A DNA stretch of 64,000 bases from Ovis canadensis (GCF_042477335.2 NC_091262.1:40955001-41019000); one strand, 5' to 3'. Counted from the first letter of the stretch, positions 47,301-60,269 are shown. Translations and numbers: made by a program. The notes: generated by a model not told the origin, from the sequence alone.

Positions 47301-50300
47301 GCCGTGCACACGCTGAATGACATCTCCACGGCGATGGCCAGTGGGGCCTGGGAGCAGGCTAGGGAGCTCGCTCGGTGTGCAAAGCAGGACTGGGATGGAC
47401 TGAAAGACCACCCGTCCTTGAGGTGAGGTGGTTCTCTGGTGCCTGTGAGGGTTACCGACTGACCTAGTTGTTCTAACTGCGTAAGATCATCTTTTTCATG
47501 AGGAACATGCTCCTTTGGTTCTGTGGTGAGGTCATCGTGTGTAGTTGAAATTCCTCCTCGCTTTGCATGGAGTCAAAAGTACCGGGTGAGTAGCAGGGAG
47601 TATCTGAAAGTTTGGAGTGATTTTTATACCCCCGGTCTGTCTGTGGCAGACAGTGGCTTGCCACCTGCAGGGGGACTGGCCCCTCTGCGGTTTGGTCAGT
47701 TGAATTACAACCACGGGAGAAGCCTGGCCGCAGGACAGAAGCTGTCTTCTGGTGGAAATTCTAAGGGCTGTTGTTTTGAACAAGAAAATGAATCATACCT
47801 TAAAAAAAAAAAAGAAAATTAAATTGAACATTTACTTCAAGAGTTCAAGTACACAGCACATGATCCTTCATTATTTTTGGTTTAATAAATGTTCAGCATG
47901 TTCCATAGGGTTAAGAAACTTTTTCCTTCCTTAGTACAAAGTGATGAAAAAAATCAGTAGTATTGGATATATCTTTCAGAAAAACATTTAGGACAAAAGT
48001 CTACACAGAAATAATACAAACTTAAAAACCATAGCCAGAAAAATAGCCTTTACTGTTAAGAAAAACAACTGAATATTTTCTCCATGTTTTGTTTGGGAGT
48101 AGACAGAGTGAAGCATTTACTTACGGGTCTTTGTAGGAAGGAGACAACCAGTGTTTACAATGAGTGTTAGTCCGTGATGTGCATGGACCCTGGAGGATTG
48201 TCTTTAAGTAATTGGGCAAATTTGTAAACATTTCTCAGACTAGACAGGAAAGCAAACGGTTAAAACAAGTTAATGGATAATTTTCTTGGTTAAAAAAAAG
48301 ATAAGACCTCATGGACTGGAAGTTGGGTTCCTATAGGACAGAGATCAGTAGCCTCTTGGGTGGAGGCCTAGTGGGGCAGCAGTCAGGCTCTGCCAGCGAA
48401 TGGGTGGGACTGTCCCAGTGCAGGCGTGTTCTCTGACACCAAAATGTATGTTTCTTTTAATTTTCATGTGCCACACAGTTTTTCTCCTTTTGACTTCTTT
48501 TAGCCATTTATAAACATGGAAACCACACTGGACTCGTATTAAAATCAGGTGGAGGTCCTGAGTCCAGCCTGGGGGCTGGCGTCTGCTGACCTCTGGCTCT
48601 CATTTCACATTGCCTTCTGGTGACTTTAAGCAGGTGGCCATGAGAACATAGATTTGTGGTGTAAAAAACCGCACATGACAGGCAGTGTTCAGAATGTATC
48701 TTCTTAGGAGAAAGCAATTCAGTCTGCTTTGTCACCTCTTCAGTTCAGTTCAGTCGCTCAGCTGTGTCTGACTCTTTGCAACCCCATGGACTGCAGCACT
48801 CCACGCTTCCCTGTCCATCACCAACTCCAGGAGCTTGCTCAAACTCATGTCCATTGAGTCAGCAATGCCATCCAACCATCTCATTCTCTGTTGTCCCTTT
48901 CTCCTTCTGCCTTCAATCTTGTCCAGCATCAGGGTCTTTTCCACTGAGTCAGTTCTTCCTATCAGGTGGCCAAAGTATTGGAGCTTCAGCTTCAGCATCA
49001 GTCCTTCCAATGAATATTCAGGACTTATTTTCTTTTAAGATTGACTGGTTGGATCTCCTTGCAGTCCAAGGGACTCTCAAGAGTCTTCTCCAACACCACA
49101 GTTCAAAAGCATTGAATCTTCAGCGCTCAGCTTTCTTTATGATCCAACTCTGACACCCACACATGACTGCTAGAAAAAACATAGCTTTGACTAGACAGAC
49201 CTTTGTTGGGAAAGTATTTGTCTCCGCTTTTTAATATGCTGCCTAGGTTGGTCATAGCTTTTCTTCCAAAGAGCAGGTGTCCTTTAATTTCATGGCTGCA
49301 GTCACCATCTGCAGTGGTTTCGGAATCCAAGAAAATAGTCTCTCACTGTTTTTCATTGTTTCCCCATCTATTTGCCATGAAGTGATGGAACCGGATGCCA
49401 TGATCTTCGTTCTTTGAATGTTGAGCTTTAAGCCAACTTTTTCACTCTCCTCTTTCAGTTTCATCAAGAGGTTCTTTAGTTCTTTTTCACTTTCTGCCAT
49501 AAGGGTAATGTCATCTGTGTATCTGAGGTTATTGATATTTCTCCTGGCAATCTTGATTCCAACTTGTGCTTCATCCAGCCCTGCATTTTGTGTGATGTAC
49601 TCTGCATATAAGTTAAATAAGCAGGGTGACAATGTACAGGCTTGACGTACACCTTTCACAATTCGGAACCAGTCTGTTGTTCCACATCCGGTTCTAAATG
49701 TTACTTCTTGACCTGCATACAGATTTCTCAAGAGGCAGGTAAGGTAGTCTGGTATTCCCATCTCTTAAGAATTTTCCACAGTTTTTTGTGATCCACACAG
49801 TCAAAGGCTTTAGTGTAGTCAATGAAGCAAAAGTAGATGTTTTTCTGGAATTCTCTTGTTTTTTCTATGGTCCAACAGATGTTGGCAATTTGATCTCTGG
49901 TTCCTCTGCCTTTTCTAAATCACCTCTTAGGATTGTCTTATAGTAAACACACCGAACCAGTAAACTGCTGGTGGATGTCTTCGTTTTAGGTACCACGAGA
50001 ATTTACCACTCTTCCTCCGTTGTTTTACCGTTGGGTGGGTTTACACGAGGATTTTGTCCCGAAACGTTGAAATACTGCAGAGACTTCACCTGTATGAGGT
50101 GAGTGCACCAGCCCTCTGCCCCTGGTTCTTGACTTCTCCCACCAACGTGGTCTGCAGCCAGACCTGAGCTTCGACCCCGTGTGATGGGGAGCGTCTCCCC
50201 ACATCCCTGAGGTGGAAGCCTCGCCTCTGCTCAAGTTCCCAGGACAGCAGTCACGGACAGTCTTGAAGTAACCTACAATCAGGAGTGAGGGCTCTGGTCA

Positions 50301-53300
50301 TGCTCCTGCTCATACTCGGAACTGTGAGGTTGCCAGGCTCAGCTTCTGCTGTGCAGACAGTTCTGGATTGAAACTCGGCATCTTACAAAGAGGCTATGCT
50401 AGAGCAGGGCTTCCTCACCTGGGTCCATGGACCCTGGGCAGCTCCGTGGGACTGGCTTCAACAGAGTCTGTGGACCTGCAAGTGCATCTCTGGGATTTGT
50501 GCATTTTTCTCAGGAGAATCATTAGATTCTTCAAAAAGATTCAGGGACCACAAAATATGAGCATGAGACATGAGCCATGAACGTGGACCACAAAGTCCGC
50601 CTGTTGAGGTGGGGCCTTTGAGTGGAGACACTGCCTTATACCTGTCCAGCCCCCTCCCCAGTTCCTCGCACCCTTGGCCATGTGGCCAGCTGGGTTCCCA
50701 GAAGCCTGTGGACCTGCAGCCCAGCTGCTGCTCCTGCCCAGAGCCTGGCCCCGTGTGGCCAGTGCTGCTGACCTGGTGCACAGAGAGTGCCATGCGGTGT
50801 CACAGCTGCATCCACATGAGGTGGCAGGGGCCCTGCTGAGAAGTGGGGGTGCCTCTGGAGCTCAGGCCACTCTCGGGGGATGTCCCAGGGCCCCCTCCTG
50901 GCATTCCCGGGCCCTGGGCCTTATTTTTGAGTGGCAAGGATGCTGATACCCTTCGCCAGTTTTGCTGACAACTCAGTGTAACAGCAGCCTTAGTGTGCAA
51001 GAGTCTAATGCATGTTCTTTCTTGTTGCTGCTGCAGGAAGCTGTGAAAGAGCTTGAAAACCTCTTGTCCCAGGACGTGTACTGTCCCGACAGCAGGGGCC
51101 GGTGGTGGGACCGGCTGGCCCTTAACTTACACCAGCACCTGAAGCGCCTGGAGCCAGTACGTAGCTTCTAGGGCCACCAACCTTTCTTCAGCTTCACGTA
51201 CATTTAAACAGTAAAGCAAACTGTTAATACCTTAAGAGTCTAACTGTCGTTAGGATGTTGATTTCTTTCTTTCTTTCTAAGTTTATATTTTATATTGGAC
51301 TATAGTTGATTTAAAGCATTGATTTCTTAAACATCCCTCTTTCTCTGTGTTCTGCCAACCACACAAATAGGAGGGGTGTGAGCACAGGGTGACTGTGGGT
51401 CAGCAGGTGGATCATGTCGGGAGCTGGAGGGTTAGGTGTCCCCCACTTTCACACAGGTGCGCTCTCTGGTTGGGAAACGGTGATTTTATTCACTCACTGC
51501 CCAGGGCCTCCTGGTAGGAAGATGGGTGAAGACGTGGCACCTGGCTCCACAGGGTGGCCACCATCCCATCTGGGCGCTGCCCTGTCTGTCAGGGACTTTG
51601 AGTCTGAGAACACTGTCAGCTGCCAGCCACTGTGGCCAGCAGGGCAGGGCCTCGCAAGGCAGCAACAGTGGCCCTCTGTGTGGCTGCCTGTGGTCCCCAT
51701 CCCTGCCAACCCCATGTCTGCGTCCAGCAGAGGGCACTGGTGCCCTGGGAGCTTTTATTCTTCCAGTGGCAGGTCACATGAATCCGGTGATGGAGCGTTG
51801 GAAAAATTGACTCTGGGCCTGGACAATGACACACTCCATTTACTGCCTGAAACTAAAAGGCGCCTTGTCACCTCAAGTGTTTCGAGCCAGGGAAAACTGT
51901 TCTCCTGGAGGTGAGCATGGCACTCCCTGCCCAGCATCAGGAGTGGCCCCCGCTGGCCCCCACCCAGTGTGGACAGAGGGCGTGTGCACACTGCCTCTCT
52001 CTCTCCCCGAAATAAAACTTCAGAGGAGTTTATAGACTTTCCCATCATTTGGGTCTGCTGAGAGGAGTGTTCTTTAATGCTCAGAGGTTATTTTTGACGT
52101 TGATGGAGCGTCCTGGTTTTTTTTAGCCTTTTCCTAGAGGTCTTCCTGGCCACTCATAACCTGTGACTTTGTCAACATTCCTTCCCTCTGTATGTCAGTT
52201 TCTAGAGCAGGCAACGGCCAGCCTAGCAGAGGCTCATGTCCACAGTTGCCCAGCAGCCAGTCTGGCCAGGCCGAGCCCAGGGCTACCCCTCCCTACAGCC
52301 AGCCTGGCTCCATTAGGGCTGCAGAGTGGCCAGCAGGGCCTCATTCTCTCTGCTGGATTCCTCTGGGCCGCTACACTCTGATGGTCTGATCTTCACTGAC
52401 TTCTGGGCTTTTTTGTTGTTGTTGTTACTTTTTATTTATTGTAGTAATTATATATAACAACCAAAAAAAAAACTTTGCCATTTTAACCATCTCTAGTTCA
52501 GTGGCATTAATTATATAGCTGACCCTATACTAACTCAGAGGTTAGGGGTTCTGACCATCCCCTCACCCCGACATGGTCAAAAATCCACATATAATTTTGC
52601 AGTTGGCCTGAGCACCCCTTGGGGCCCCAAGCGCCCTACCCCAGGTCCCTATCTCCAGTCTCCTCTGTCTCCTGAGGCAGTGTGTCCACACGTGTGACCA
52701 GGACGTGGTGTTGGGAACATGACTGCTTCTGCCCCACACCTTTGCCTCAGGGTCTGTGCTTCATCTATGCGCTGAATGTGTCTGCGTGAGATGTACAGGA
52801 ATAATGTCCTTGTCCCTGGAGGGCAGCTTTGCCCACCGCTGATTAGCAAAAGGAATGATTAATTAATGATGGGGTTTCCCATCCCATGAAATGGGGGTGC
52901 CACTGTCTGGGCCTTACTAACACTGACAGTGCCATGCTCTCCACAGGCTGTCCAGTGCATTGCTGCAGGGCTGGCGGATCCTCACGTCCGGACAGGCCAC
53001 CGCTTGGCACTGTACCAAAGAGCCACGCGCCTGCGGGCCTCTCCCAGTGGCCAGAAGTACATGCACGTCCTCCGCCAGCTCCCAGAGTTCACCGTGGAGG
53101 ACGTCAGACATGTGCGTGAATATTCTGGGGGCACTGTGGGTGCATTTCAAGGGTTTTTCCTGAACGCAGCCTAAGAGCAGTTTCCAGCACACATTTCTCA
53201 TAGACTCAGAAAGCCCTCTGGTTTGCTGTGGGCAGCGACCCACCTTTGCTCCGACCTCAGCCTGGCATCGAGGTGTCAAAGAGACCTGGTCAGCAGGGGC

Positions 53301-56300
53301 TGTGACTCTACCCCTGAGTCAGCAGCTCACAACCCTGCCAGGCCTCCTGCCCGCAGCCCAGTCAGGACCCTGGAGAGCAGCTCGGAACAGCGCTCCTGGG
53401 GGCCAGGCGATGACCTGCCCACATCCTCACAGACCAGCCCGGTGCTACGCTAAGGACAGGTGGCCTTTCGAGGGCAGAGGAGAGTTTGTCTGGGGCTTCA
53501 GGGCTAGAGCAGGAGTGGGGCTAATGGGCTGTTCCTCTCCCCACCCACCCACCCAGGTGACCGTCACAGGCCGGCTGTGCCCGCAGCGTGGATCAGGGAA
53601 GTCTGTCTTCGTGCTGGAGGCTGGGGGGGCCACCCCCACCACTGTCCTGTGCTCTGTGGAGGAGCTGGCGCTGGCCCATTATAGACACTGTGGCTTTGAC
53701 CAGGGTAACTTGGCCATGTGGCCACACTAGGGGGTGTTGTCACTCTATCCTGTCCCTGTGGGAGGCCCTAGAGGGCACAGGAGAGAATTTTATCACTCCA
53801 GTTCATCAGGGCTGTGTGCTTCCTCGTGGCCAGTGTTCACACCTGCCACCATGAGAGTGGCGTGTTCTGGTAGGGACATGAGGAGCAAGGGTGGCTGGAT
53901 TGCTCTTGGAGATCTTGGGTCAGGCAGGTGGACAGGATTGGAGAGGACCACAAGATGCTGCCCATAGCCAGCTGCTCAGAGGTACTGCAGTGTGTGGAGG
54001 AGCGCCAGGGTCTCGGGTCGGGGCATCAGGTGTGCCAAAGGGCCAAGAGGGGCCCACTCAGAGAGGCCCCAGCCCTGGGGACCCTGCTTCACTGTTCACA
54101 CGGCCTGGAACTGGGCTGGGCCTCTCTGAGGTCACCACCCCATCTTGTGGTCTGGATGTGGGGTGGGGATAGGGGGCCTGGACTGGGTGGTCTCTGATGT
54201 GGAAGTTTTCTGTAAAACCCCAAGTCTTAAAAACCCCGGCCCTATGTGGTGTCCAGGTCGAGGCAGAGGAGTGCTGTGGAAGGAGGCGAATGGGGTCAGA
54301 AGGCAAAGGCTCCTGGGCGTTCACCCTCCCCCGTCAGACTATTTGTTTTTAAACATGTCCCTTAGGTTTTTCCACTCTGAAACATGCATTTGAATTTTGT
54401 CATAATTACTAAGACTTTCATCCTTAAGCAAGGCTTCTGTATATAAGCAATCTAATGTTAAGAAAATGAGCAGGGGATGGCACAAAAACAGCCTTTGCCT
54501 TTGAATCTAAAATATTTTTGCTAGTTTCTTCCATTTGAGCTGGCAGTAGGATATGGTGGTGTCTTTGGAGAACAGAAGAGATGGATTTTTCTCGTGTGTG
54601 CCTTGTCTCAGGGATCCATGGGGAGGGGTCCACCTTCAGCACCCTGTTTGGCCTTCTGCTGTGGGACATCATCTTCATGGACGGGGTGCCGGACGCCTTC
54701 AGAAATGCCTATCAGGTAACCCTGGCCGCGTTCAGGCTGCAGAGATTGCACACACACGTGAGTCACTCCTACCCTGGGACCCTGAGGTTGCTGCCCCAGA
54801 AACCTGCCCCCAGTTATACTCTTCTGGATCCTAGTGCTAATTTCACTGTAAGAATGGCTTTTAATTTTTAAATCTGATTCATAGAATTTAAAATGTAAGC
54901 TACTTTACTGGAATCATTCCTCTTGAAACCTTTAGTGTCAGTGTCTAAAACAGCTTCACCCTGGTGGGGCCCATGTACATTCCTGTGCTTAGTCATACAT
55001 GTCTGCTAACAGCTCCACTGTGTGGTGCATGTTCAGTCGCTCAGTCCTGTCCAACTCTCTGTGTCCCCATGGACGGTAGCCTGCCATGGAATTTTCCAGG
55101 CAAGAATACTGGCGTCTGTTGCCATTCTTTCCTTCAGGGGATCTTCCTGACCCAGGGATCGAACCTGTTTCCTACATTGGCAGGTGGATTCTTTACTACG
55201 GCACCACCTGGAAAGTCCAAGAGCTCCACCAGTTTAACCTAAGAACTCTTTTAGCAAATTGTGCTTGTCTTTGCAAATTAGTTCTCTAAAAAACCAGTGT
55301 CATAAATTGCTTTTATATCAGATTACTTGGGTGATTTTTATATATCTTTTGAGAAAAAGCCTGAGTCCACTTCATCAGAGTGGCCAGTTTCCAGATTTGA
55401 TGGGCATTGGCTCCTCTGATGACCCCAGCCTCCCAGGCTTAGTGTGAGCTTGTTCTCCCTGCACACAGGCGGCCCCGCTGGACCTCTGCACAGACAGTTT
55501 CTATGAGAGCAGGGCACCGGCCATGGAAGCCCGGCTGCAGCAGATTCACAGCGCCCCTGAGGAGAGCCTGCGGGCTTGGGTGGCAGCCGCGTGGCAGGCC
55601 CAGGAAGGCAGGGTGTCCTCCCTGGTCAGCTGGGATCGCTTCTCTTCTCTGCAGCAAGCCCAGGTGAGAGTCTGCAGGCGGGGTTTGCTCAGGAAGTGCC
55701 TCCAATGTGGGTTTCCTTTTGGCAATTGTAACAGAAGACACGTGTGCACACATTCACATATATGTGTGCATGTGTGTATGCACACACCCATGTACCTGTG
55801 TGTACCTGTTCATGTATATATGCAAGCACACACATACACATGTGCATGTGCTTGTCGTACCCCTGCCCACAGGCCTCTGTTCCTGAAGGGACAGTCCCAA
55901 GTGTGAACAAGCCCCAGTTATGCCTTCTGCCCATTTGGTTGGCAGCCTCCTTGGCCTGGCCTGTCGCCCCTGGAGGGAAGACACTCTCCCTGTCCTGTGA
56001 CCAGTGGCCTCCATGGTCCACTGTCTCATCCTAAGTGCTCACCCCAAATCCTCTCTTTTTAGCTGCTCCCTGGATGTTCCCGAACGGGTGAAAACTTAGT
56101 AACTGACCAAGGAGAACGCATCCCCAGAGGCCAGGGTGCCAGCACCAGGGGCAGAAGGGTGCTTGGTGTCCTAGGACCCCATCTTTGCTGAGTGACACTT
56201 GGGATCTCCCCCGTCTCACCATTACTGGGGGCTCCAGGGTCTCCATCCCAGGGGAGGGCTGACCATCTCTGTCTCCTGTCCAGGATCTTGTGTCCTGCCT

Positions 56301-58974
56301 GGGGGGTTCCATCCTCAGTGGCGTGTGCCGGCGCCTGGCTGTGGACTTCCGGCACTGCCGAGGGGGCCTCCCTGACCTGGTTGTGTGGAGCTCCCAGAGT
56401 CATCATGTCAAGGTCAGTTGAGCTAGAGCGGAAAGTCATGTTTGTAATTTTATGATCAACTGAAGGCCACAATCCAGGCATTTCTTGCTTGGTGATTGAC
56501 AAGATTGAATCCCTCAAGAGTTGCTGGACTGAGGGCTAGGATTGTTCGGTGGCTGCTGGTAGGGGCATCCACGGTGCTGACACCTGGGCCTCTCCCCACG
56601 AGGCAGCCTATTTCATCCAAGCAAGTGAGGGAGAAGGGCCAGGCTGTAAGCAGGACGGAAGTCAGTCTCTTTTTATAGCTTGGCAGCGACGAGCCATTGC
56701 TTGTGCTGTGTCCACTGTCGGAAGCAGGTCAAGGGCAGGGACTCAGCAGATGTGAGCACCAAGAGCCTGGGATGGCTGGGGGTGATTTTTCTAAGCTCTG
56801 AGAGTGAGCGCCTGCTCATGTGCTGTAGGCTGGCCACCACCCTTTCCTCACCTGGTCTCATCCTGCCTGTCACAGGCTGGTGGTTTTCTTAAACTACTGA
56901 ATTTTGAGATGAAAAGAAAAATTATGGTACAGGTTCTTTATCAGATACATTTCATTCAGTGTGTGACTTGACTTTTCATTGTCTAAATATTGTATTGAAC
57001 AGTTGAAGTGTTAAGTTTTGATAAAGTCCAGCTCATCTCTTCTCTCTGGGTCATGCTTCTGGTGTCATGTGACACCTCTGACTACAGTTGTGGATTTGGG
57101 TATTTTTCCTTTCAGTTTTATCAATGTCTGCTTTATATATATTGTGAAACTTTATTATTCAACATATAAACTTAGGATTTTCATGTCTCTAAACTTGCTT
57201 TTGTTTTTATATTTGAGTTTCTTACATTCTGTAGGCAGCATATATATAGGTCTTAATTTAATCTAATCTGACAATGTGTGCTCTAGTATTTGGAATATTA
57301 CATTTAATGTGATTATTCATGTTTGGCTTTACACCTTCTGTTTTTTTTCTCAGTTCTTCATTTTGTCTGAGGTCGCATTTTATCCTCTGTTGGCTTGTTA
57401 GCTCTCACTCTTCATGTGTTTTAAGTGGTTGGAGTGGTGTTTACAGTGTGTACTTAAACTTATCTACTTTCAAGTGATGTTGTACCAGTCCACATAGAAT
57501 ATAAAGAACCCTACAACAGTATATCTCCTCTCTCAGCCCTTGTGCTGTGTTCATACATTATGCCTCAACATGTTATAAACCCTGTAACACATTATTTTGC
57601 TTTCTACAGTGGACTAATGAGCCTTTATAGTTATTCATATAGATACAAATTCTAATGGTTAGTCCTTTATATAGATTCAGATTTCCATGTACTATCATTC
57701 TCTTCCTGACAGAACTTCCTTTCACATTTCTTGCAATGGCAGTGTGCTAATAATGAATTATTTAGGTTTTATATATTTTAAGACTTTTAGTCTTCTTTTT
57801 TGAAAGATAGCTTTTCCTAAGCAAAGAACTTTTTTTTCAATGCCTTAAAGTATTTGTCCACTGTCATCTAGCTTGTATTGTTTCTGGTGAAAGTCTGTAG
57901 TGTCTCCCCTCTGGCTTTTGACAATTCTGGCAGATCCCCCCCGCCCTGCCTTTTTTTTCTTTTTCAAACTTATATGTAATTTGTTTCTTAGAGTCATGTT
58001 CTTTAGGGGTTCACCAAGCTTCTTTTGGTTCACCAACTTCTTTTGGAGTTCACCAAGCTTCTTGGATCTTTGGGTTTATAATTTCCATCAACTTTGAAAA
58101 TTTTTTTAGCCATTATCCAAATATTTTTTTCTCTCTGTTCTGCCTTTTGGGATCTCTGTTAAGAGCTCTCTAACTCCTGTTAGGCTGTGTAAATGCTTTA
58201 TTAATTAAAAAAAATTTTGTAGTTCATGTTGGTAGTCTCCATCGCTGTTTTGAATTTTGGTGCTCTGTAGTAGACAACACTGACACAGTTCTGGTTCCAT
58301 GGAGCTGATGTGTGATGAGCAGTTTTATCTTACGATACATACAGTAAACAAGTACACAGGCAAGAGAAGGACCCTCCTAGAAATGAATCTGAGCTGAGCT
58401 TTGAGGGGGAAGGTGTCAGACATGTGAAGAGCAGGGAGACATGTCCTAGGCAGTGGGACTGGCAAGCATGGTCAAGGGCCCTGCTTGCGCAGGGAAGACA
58501 CCAGGCCACACAGTTTTGTGGGTCCTGGCAAGGAGCTTGGGTTGAATTGCAGACACAACAAAAAAGTGATTGAGGGGTGTTGAGCAGGAGAGTAACAGTG
58601 CTATGTGTGGTGGAAAACTATTTCAGCTGCCATATTACGTATGAATCCATTTCCTAATTCTCTGTGGAGGACAGTCTGATTTCTACAGAATAGGGGACTT
58701 TCTCACTGAATTCATATGTACATGTTTAGTTGTTATAGACATCTAAGTACAGCAGTGCAGCTGGACAAGCCTTCTAAATAAATGGTCGTTATTGGGAACT
58801 GCCACAGCCCACCTGAATAGCCCTTCTGTCTCCCAGCTGGTGGAAGTGAAGGGACCCCACGACCGGCTGTCGCAGAAGCAGATGATCTGGCTGGACGAGC
58901 TGCGCCAGCTGGGGGCGGACGTGGAGGTTTGCCACGTGGCTGCAGTCGGGGCCAGGAGCAAGGGTCCCGACTGA
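38335..58974 (+). CDS. FAN1: FANCD2/FANCI-associated nuclease 1
   Basis: FAN1 is a nuclear structure-specific 5' flap endonuclease/5'-3' exonuclease in interstrand crosslink repair. Thirteen coding exons: 38335-39586, 41792-41932, 42323-42524, 45388-45621, 47291-47422, 49990-50098, 51037-51156, 52947-53111, 53557-53704, 54612-54715, 55469-55663, 56284-56412, 58837-58974. All introns are GT/AG and phases close, giving 1022 aa (human 1017). The UBZ zinc finger has C43, C46, H58 and C63 (CPICSK to LDEMC). A long variable region follows, then the SAP-like domain ([15 protein letters not shown]), the TPR region (exon 51037-51156 and neighbours) and the C-terminal VRR_NUC domain. Catalytic residues are present: E839, P964-D965 (GGLPDLVVW), E980 and K982 (LVEVKGP). 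The start is the first ATG of MM, as in human. The third coding exon has a weak donor (GTTTTG). Confidence 0.97.
40795..40924 (-). mobile_element. CHR-type SINE
   Basis: Reverse-complement CHR: tttttggccataccatgcag then the end aaccactggatggccaggga. Confidence 0.8.
41265..41376 (-). mobile_element. CHR-type SINE
   Basis: Reverse-complement CHR: ttggctgcaccacacaagca and ataaccactggaccaccaag, slightly shortened internally. Confidence 0.78.
42072..42207 (-). mobile_element. CHR-type SINE
   Basis: Reverse-complement CHR: tttggctgtgttgggtcttt, gagggatcaaacccaggcca, ending accactgaaccaccaggaaa. It lies between the second and third FAN1 coding exons. Confidence 0.8.
42677..42899 (+). mobile_element. 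Bov-tA SINE with (CA)n tail
   Basis: Full-length plus-sense Bov-tA from gggcttccgtggtggctcag to agctggacatgactgaagga. It ends in a (CA)n microsatellite (42879-42899), a common 3' tail of this family. Confidence 0.9.
43509..43539. repeat. (TG)n microsatellite
   Basis: An uninterrupted TG run of about 10 units follows an interrupted TG/TT stretch. It is likely polymorphic. Confidence 0.9.
43978..44205 (-). mobile_element. CHR fragment interrupted or abutted by a Bov-tA2 SINE
   Basis: ATTT repeats and ttggctgtgctgggtctttg (43978-44046, CHR-like) run directly into a (GCT)n start at 44048 and a reverse-complement Bov-tA2 (gcttcagtcatgtccgactc to ttgccattttcttctccaat). Confidence 0.75.
44677..44998 (+). 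mobile_element. Full-length CHR-1-like SINE
   Basis: Plus-sense element from the tRNA-like head (ggcttccctggtggctcagt) through agcaactaagcccatgtgcc to a (AAAT)n tail. Flanks read AAATAAATACCTGT on the left and AAATAAATATCTGT on the right, an imperfect target duplication. Confidence 0.85.
46285..46416 (+). mobile_element. Bov-tA2 SINE, 5'-truncated
   Basis: Plus-sense fragment from aatggcaacccactccagta to acttagcagcagtagcagca. It lies in the FAN1 intron between coding exons 45388-45621 and 47291-47422. Confidence 0.85.
47423..49989 (+). other. FAN1: FAN1 intron after the 47291-47422 coding exon
   Basis: The right half is a BovB (48741-49919). The left part is plain intron sequence with no repeat I could name. 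Confidence 0.6.
48741..49919 (-). mobile_element. 5'-truncated BovB LINE with 9-bp target duplication
   Basis: Reverse-complement BovB covering part of the reverse transcriptase. A 169-codon open remnant on the minus strand (49252-49761) has [20 protein letters not shown] and the [11 protein letters not shown] core, where the catalytic YxDD is seen as YTDD. The duplication TCACCTCTT flanks it at 48732-48740 and 49920-49928. Its right end is about 70 bp from the next FAN1 exon. Frame breaks make it inactive. Confidence 0.92.
55028..55218 (-). mobile_element. Bov-tA SINE
   Basis: Reverse-complement Bov-tA from ttcagtcgctcagtcctgtc through aggcaagaatactggcgtct to caccacctggaaagtcc. Confidence 0.85.
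55740..55855. repeat. TG/CA-rich low-complexity tract
   Basis: Degenerate alternating TG and CA runs (for example cacatatatgtgtgcatgtg) follow the 55469-55663 exon by about 80 bp. Open stretches across it are compositional. Confidence 0.75.
56413..58836 (+). other. FAN1: Last FAN1 intron
   Basis: The middle (about 57.0-58.2 kb) is AT-rich and reads like old antisense L1, though I cannot name the family. It holds a 3-copy short tandem repeat (58009-58064). No additional exon was seen. Confidence 0.5.
58009..58064. repeat. Three-copy 18-21 bp tandem repeat
   Basis: Three tandem variants of GTTCACCAAGCTTCTTTTGG run across this interval, with small differences between copies. Confidence 0.8.
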
Positions 58975-59058
58975 GAGCTGAGGGCTCAGAAGCATCTAAG
59001 ACCATCAGAGCATAGAATGTCACTACGTCCTATTTAATTTTGGTCTTGTTGTTGTCAC

Positions 59059-59064
59059 AATAAA
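59059..59064 (+). terminator. FAN1: Polyadenylation signal AATAAA, FAN1 3' end
   Basis: The first AATAAA after the FAN1 stop, 85 nt downstream. It predicts a short 3' UTR of about 105-110 nt. Confidence 0.7.
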
Positions 59065-59084
59065 CCTGGCACCTTAAGAACTCA

Positions 59085-60265
59085 TCATCGTACAGTGTCT
59101 GTATCACGAACCTCAGTGATTGGCTTCAGGACACTTACTGATCCCACACATTAGTAAAGAACTTCCAAAAAGATCAGAACCTTGGTGGCTATTTCAGGAG
59201 CTGGATGCATTATGTTATTAAGTTATATTTACAGAAAACTGGAATACTGCAGAACAAGATGATTCACAGCTTTCAGTCTTTTATGAAAGTAGCATACACA
59301 ATGTTTCTTTCTAAAAAATAGAAACAGATTCTTGAATTTGTTTTCTGATTTCTCTGATTTCTTTAGGAATTAAGAAACACATTGTCATCAAGTGCCTTGT
59401 TATTTCTGTCAACACTTGCTCCAGTTGGGCCTGTATCACCATGGGGAGGGACACGCTCTACCAAAGGCATTTAGCTGTCCCTTTCCGTCTTGACCCTTGG
59501 GGATGTCCCCGATGACTGAGGCAGTCTCCCACACTGGCAGAACTCGCTTTAGTGCAAGAACACGCTGGCAGAACTCGCTTTAGCACTACTGTGTAGATCC
59601 AAGGTCTGGGGCAGCCCTGGGTCGGGCAGGTCTGTCAGCACCATCCTTCCAGCAGTGCTCACTTTGGGTCTTGGTCACATTCCAGTGATTCTCACAGATT
59701 TCAGACTTCTCTGTTGTTGTATTTGTTATGGTTTGACTTGCAGAAGGTTCAGATGATGGTTAGTATATTTCAGCAGGAAAGTATTTTAAAATACTTAAAA
59801 GGTGTGTACACTTCTTTTAGATATAATGCACATTTAATAGACTATAGTGTACCAGAAGCATCACTTCTAAATGTACTCAGAAACCAGAAAATTCACATGA
59901 CTTGCAGACTGTGATGACACTCACTTTACTGTGGTTATGTGGAACCAACCTGCAGTGTCTCCAAGGTGTGCAGGGCCCTGGGCAGGGTGGGGAGGGTTTG
60001 GACACAGGAGGGGACTGATCAGGATGGGAGGCCTGGGCAGCTCGGCCAGGATCCTGCTCCCACAGACCTGCTCCCTGATCTTAAGGAAACATCACTCCCC
60101 AGCTTTTTAATGTATACAGTGCAAGGCCGAGTTAGGGCCTGGTCCATGAACCCCCATGGCTGTGATGACAGCCAGTTGAGAACTGAGGTTTAGAGCAGGC
60201 AGAGCAGCAGGGATGAGACACAAGCATAGCTAGAAGAAAACATCTCACCTCTCACATCAATAACA
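59085..60265. other. FAN1-MTMR10 convergent intergenic gap
   Basis: About 1.2 kb separates the predicted ends of two convergent genes. No repeat was named, apart from a 19-bp duplication CTGGCAGAACTCGCTTTAG (59534-59552 and 59565-59583). No gene was seen. Confidence 0.6.
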
Positions 60266-60269
60266 AAGG

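Larger units (their letters stand above)
50099..56283 (+). other. FAN1: FAN1 introns between coding exons 49990-50098 and 56284-56412
   Basis: These introns are GC-rich, especially 50.1-54.3 kb. Named content is a short L1 3'-end piece near 51275-51320, a (GTT)n/(CA) low-complexity tract near 52415-52435, a Bov-tA (55028-55218) and a TG/CA-rich tract (55740-55855). The coding exons inside are listed in the FAN1 entry. Confidence 0.6.

Noticed and set aside
55689-56034. His/Cys/Thr-rich open frames in several frames
   Set aside because: They cross the TG/CA low-complexity tract in a FAN1 intron.
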